In this document: one piece after another, positions 56,193 to 58,721 of the stretch | How the letters are laid out: the number at the start of each line of letters is the position of its first letter | How positions within the stretch are numbered: the stretch's first letter is position 1 | Assembly: GCA_003210075.1 (NCBI GenBank) | Contig: QCNR01000009.1 | Coordinates: 1 to 58,721, forward strand | Length of the DNA: 58,721 nucleotides | Reading direction: 5' to 3' | DNA from: Pelagibacteraceae bacterium AG-426-G09 | GTDB lineage: Bacteria > Pseudomonadota > Alphaproteobacteria > Pelagibacterales > Pelagibacteraceae | The notes under the pieces: generated by a model | Databases searched by the model: none | What the model was told of the DNA's origin: nothing | What the model saw: only the letters and a program-made list of their open reading frames with translations | Made by a program: the position numbers and the translations under genes

Positions 56193-57179
56193 ATGAAAAA
56201 AAATATATTAAAAAAAATATTTGTAAAGATAATTAAATCTTTAGGCTTCGAAATAATTGATCAAAATGAATTTATATCTCCTACTTTGAATAAAGATCTC
56301 AACCAACAGCTTTCTACTCTAAATAAATCAATCATCTTACCACTGGGCGAGGTAAAAATTACCCGTAAGATTTCGTCACTTCTTATTATTTTTAGAACTA
56401 ACTCAAATATTGAAATTTGGGATCAAAATAAAAAAAGAATTTTTGAAAAAGATAAAATTGAATATGTTAAAAGGTCTTTGAACTCTCTTATCAAGGCTGT
56501 CAAAAATCTTAAAGAAAATTATAATTCAATAAAAATTAATATTAAAATTGTAGATGATAATTCAACGAAAGAAAATCTTGCCGTAATAAAGAATATTTTG
56601 GATAAATCTAAAGAAAATTTTGAAATTATAAATCATAATCACTCAGAACATCTAAATGTTATCAAAGAACAAAAGTCGAAAGATACTTTTTCTAATCTAT
56701 CAAGTTTACTTAAATGCTTTGAAATAGGGAAAAATGACGGAGAAGACATAATATATTTTATTGAAGATGATTATTTGCATTTCAGATCTTCTTTAGAAGA
56801 AATGGTTGGCACATTCGAAAGAATTGCATCTCAATTAAATAAAGATTTGATCATTTGTCCTTCAGATTATCCTTACTTGTATATGGATAATGAAAAAACA
56901 AATCTACTTATTGGTAGTAAACGTCATTGGAGAACTATAAATAAATCATTGTGTTCATTTATGACTTCAAAAAATATATTAAATAAATATTGGGATAATT
57001 TTTACCAAAATTGTTTGGATAGACATGATCCATTTGAAAAATATTTAAATTTAATTTATGAAAAAGAGGTCTGTATTTCTCCAGTTAAATCGCTATCTAT
57101 TCACATGACAAATATTAATTCTAGCTATGGCTTGTCTCCGTTTATTAACTATAAATCACTCTGGGAGGAGAATGAATAA
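56193..57179 (+). CDS. Glycosyltransferase-like protein of unknown function
   Basis: The 328-residue protein has no signal peptide. Its middle part (about residues 85-250) looks like a GT-A fold: alternating strands and helices, KINIKIVDDNSTKENLAVI (a nucleotide-sugar-type DDNS motif) and DIIYFIEDDYLHFRSS, where EDD could be the metal-binding DxD-like triad. The N-terminal 80 residues are extra, and the C-terminal part ends with SIHMTNINSSYGLSPF. It could modify lipid or polysaccharide. Donor and acceptor are unknown. Its stop and the bcp start share one base. Confidence 0.6.
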   Translation: MKKNILKKIFVKIIKSLGFEIIDQNEFISPTLNKDLNQQLSTLNKSIILPLGEVKITRKISSLLIIFRTNSNIEIWDQNKKRIFEKDKIEYVKRSLNSLIKAVKNLKENYNSIKINIKIVDDNSTKENLAVIKNILDKSKENFEIINHNHSEHLNVIKEQKSKDTFSNLSSLLKCFEIGKNDGEDIIYFIEDDYLHFRSSLEEMVGTFERIASQLNKDLIICPSDYPYLYMDNEKTNLLIGSKRHWRTINKSLCSFMTSKNILNKYWDNFYQNCLDRHDPFEKYLNLIYEKEVCISPVKSLSIHMTNINSSYGLSPFINYKSLWEENE

Positions 57180-57640
57180 TGCCAAATTTAATAGGAAAAA
57201 AAGCACCAAACTTTAAATTAAACTCTACATCTGGAAAAATTGTAGAATTAACTAAGATTAAATCAAAATATATCGTTCTATATTTTTACCCAAAGGATGA
57301 TACGCCTGGTTGCACACTTGAGACTAAGGATTTTAATTCGTTATTATCTAATTTTAAAAAAGTTAAATGTGAAGTCTTTGGAATATCTAAAGATAGTTTA
57401 GAAAGTCATAAAAAATTTAAGGAAAAGTATAAAGTTAAATTTGAACTTTTGTCAGATGAGGACAAGAAATCAATTAAAGCTTATAGAACTTGGGGTAAAA
57501 AAAAATTTATGGGCAAGGAATTCATGGGCCAAATAAGAAGTACATTTTTAATTAAAGATAATAAAATTTTACATGAATGGCGTAACGTTAGAGTAAAAGA
57601 CCACGCAAAAGAAGTATTAAATTTTTTAAAATCCAAATAA
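57179..57640 (+). CDS. bcp: Peroxiredoxin, Bcp/PrxQ type
   Basis: Reduces hydroperoxides with thioredoxin. The 153-residue protein begins IGKKAPNFKLNSTSGKIVEL and carries the peroxidatic Cys45 in FYPKDDTPGCTLETKDF. E. coli Bcp has its resolving Cys five residues later; that position is Lys50 here, so this is a one-Cys form, or uses another Cys. VFGISKDSLESHKKFKEKY and RSTFLIKDNKI complete the family pattern. A terminator follows immediately. Confidence 0.92.
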   Translation: MPNLIGKKAPNFKLNSTSGKIVELTKIKSKYIVLYFYPKDDTPGCTLETKDFNSLLSNFKKVKCEVFGISKDSLESHKKFKEKYKVKFELLSDEDKKSIKAYRTWGKKKFMGKEFMGQIRSTFLIKDNKILHEWRNVRVKDHAKEVLNFLKSK

Positions 57641-57668
57641 AAAAAGGCCCGTTAATACGGGCCTTTTT
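57641..57668. terminator. Bidirectional intrinsic terminator
   Basis: A-run, GGCCCG, loop TTAATA, CGGGCC and T-run form an 11-base-pair stem (57641-57651 with 57658-57668) in both orientations. It lies between the converging bcp (plus) and amtB (minus) ends and can stop both. It is by far the clearest intrinsic terminator in the window. Confidence 0.93.
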
Positions 57669-57697
57669 AATTGTTAACAAAAAAGGGAGAATGTTAA

Positions 57698-58721
57698 CTA
57701 ATCTCTTATTGCGTAAGCAATCACTCCTGTTTCAGTAACGTCTGTACCTTTGAGTTCACCTTCTTTACTTAATCTAATACCAAAAGTATTTTTCATAAGA
57801 AACCAGATGACAAATGATACAGCAAATACAAACACATTGATTGAAACTACCCCAAGTAACTGAGTACCAAATGAAGTATCAGGATTTGTAATTGGAACAG
57901 CTAATGTTCCCCAAATACCTGCAAACAAGTGAGCTGGAATTGCACCCACAACATCATCAATTTTTAATGATAATAGGAATTTAGTTCCATACACTACGAT
58001 TACTCCACCTACTGCACCAATTAAAATTGCTGCTAAAGGCGATGGCATTAAAGGTTCAGCGGTAATTGCTACTAATCCACCAATACATCCATTTAACATT
58101 TGAACAACATCAGTTTTACCAAATGCTAGTCTTGTTACTACTGCTGCTGCCATTACTCCTCCAGCACCCGCTAAGAATGTATTCATAAATATTGTTGATA
58201 CTGCTATTGCATCGTCAGCTGTACCCATTGCTAGTTGTGAACCACCGTTAAATCCAAACCAACCTAACCATAGAATAAATATTCCAATAGTTACTAAAGG
58301 TATCGATGATGCTGCGAAAGGTTTAATGGGAGCTGCCTCACCACTTTTTGTAAATCTTCCTAATCTTGGACCTAGCAACATAACACCCGCTAGAGCTGCT
58401 GCACCACCAGTTGAATGTACTAAAGTCGATCCTGCAAAATCAGAGAAACCGGCAGATGCTAACCATCCACCTCCCCATTGCCACCCCATGACAATCGGAT
58501 AAATAATTCCTGATAAAATTGCAGCGAATAAAAAGAATGGCCATAATTTAATTCTTTCAGCCATTGTCCCTGAAACGATTGATACAGTTGTAGCACAGAA
58601 TACCATTTGAAAATACCAATCAGATCCATCTGAATAACCTGTGTCTACTGAACTTGCATCAGACCATGGTAAGAATTTTCCAATATAACCTCCTTCTGGA
58701 ATTCCATAAGCTAAATTATAT
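57698..58721 (-). CDS. amtB: Ammonium transporter, N-terminal part missing
   Basis: Amt/Mep channel for ammonium uptake. The frame continues past the right edge; 340 residues are visible, and the Met at 58606 is internal (it is preceded by WSDASSVDTGYSDGSDWYFQ in the same frame). Recognisable parts are DWYFQMVFCATTVSIVSGT, GTMAERIKLWPF, the first pore His in STLVHSTGGAAALAG, and the second in IPAHLFAGIWGTLAVP. About nine membrane helices are present, and the C-terminal cytosolic tail (LKNTFGIRLSKEGEL) is normal. No glnK is visible in the window. Confidence 0.93.
   Translation of the reverse strand, partial: YNLAYGIPEGGYIGKFLPWSDASSVDTGYSDGSDWYFQMVFCATTVSIVSGTMAERIKLWPFFLFAAILSGIIYPIVMGWQWGGGWLASAGFSDFAGSTLVHSTGGAAALAGVMLLGPRLGRFTKSGEAAPIKPFAASSIPLVTIGIFILWLGWFGFNGGSQLAMGTADDAIAVSTIFMNTFLAGAGGVMAAAVVTRLAFGKTDVVQMLNGCIGGLVAITAEPLMPSPLAAILIGAVGGVIVVYGTKFLLSLKIDDVVGAIPAHLFAGIWGTLAVPITNPDTSFGTQLLGVVSINVFVFAVSFVIWFLMKNTFGIRLSKEGELKGTDVTETGVIAYAIRD

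Noticed and set aside
1-58721. Mobile elements, prophage, CRISPR arrays, integrases
   Set aside because: No transposase, integrase, phage structural gene, regularly spaced repeat or terminal inverted repeat was seen on either strand.

Overview
The window is a very AT-rich, tightly packed stretch of a streamlined alphaproteobacterial chromosome. The gene content, the lysine- and asparagine-rich proteins, the almost absent spacers and the gene orders (nuo cluster, tig-clpP-clpX-lon, proS/lolCD/dnaE) point to the SAR11 clade (Pelagibacterales). That assignment is inference from gene content and order; no rRNA gene is present. I see no mobile element, prophage, CRISPR array or rRNA operon.

Layout. 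(1) 1-27257, minus strand: one long run of co-directional, mostly touching or overlapping genes. From its upstream end it holds all fourteen complex I subunits (nuoA to nuoN), then birA, coaX, rnj, a DUF1467 membrane protein, proS, lolC, lolD, dnaE, rpsB, tsf, frr, uppS and a truncated cdsA. The only gap of note, before rpsB, contains a foldable leader. (2) 27314-33560, minus strand: tRNA-Asp and tRNA-Val, the proteostasis set lon, clpX, clpP and tig, and tRNA-Leu(UAG) lying ten bases ahead of tig. (3) 33601-35136, plus strand: a DUF1289 protein, a 55-residue membrane protein and GMP reductase. (4) 35137-45735: a sulfur island on both strands. It contains xsc with a dimethylglycine-dehydrogenase-like flavoprotein, suyA-suyB on the opposite strand, a TauE/SafE sulfite exporter, and aprM-aprB-aprA with two small unknown genes. 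(5) 45826-51073, minus strand: metC, an MFS carrier, pabB, pabA, pabC and a HIT protein, packed as one transcription unit. (6) 51149-57640, mixed strands: a very basic 27-residue miniprotein, a membrane protein, mnmA, DUF3553, cysQ, recX, an ABA4-like protein, a DsbA/kappa-GST-like isomerase, a rhodanese, a glycosyltransferase-like protein and bcp. (7) A clear two-way terminator at 57641-57668, then amtB, cut by the window end.

How the genes work together. In the sulfur island, Xsc and SuyAB are two different C-S bond-cleaving enzymes that both release sulfite, from sulfoacetaldehyde and from sulfolactate. Sulfite can then leave through the TauE/SafE protein or be oxidised to APS by AprBA with AprM as membrane partner. 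The island is therefore a compact organosulfonate-carbon-plus-sulfite-disposal module. The flavoprotein directly behind xsc, with its folate-binding GcvT half, suggests that an N-methylated sulfonate such as N-methyltaurine may feed it; this is a hypothesis. No sulfonate importer, taurine aminotransferase/dehydrogenase, ATP sulfurylase or dedicated regulator is in the window.

Other points worth a second look are the rpsB leader, which has two mutually exclusive folds, one hiding the ribosome-binding site; the tig message, which would start only ten bases before its AUG after tRNA processing; the miniprotein at 51149; the absence of pyrH from the rpsB-tsf-frr cluster and of hupB from the lon-nuo junction; and several convergent gene pairs that abut or overlap at their stop codons.
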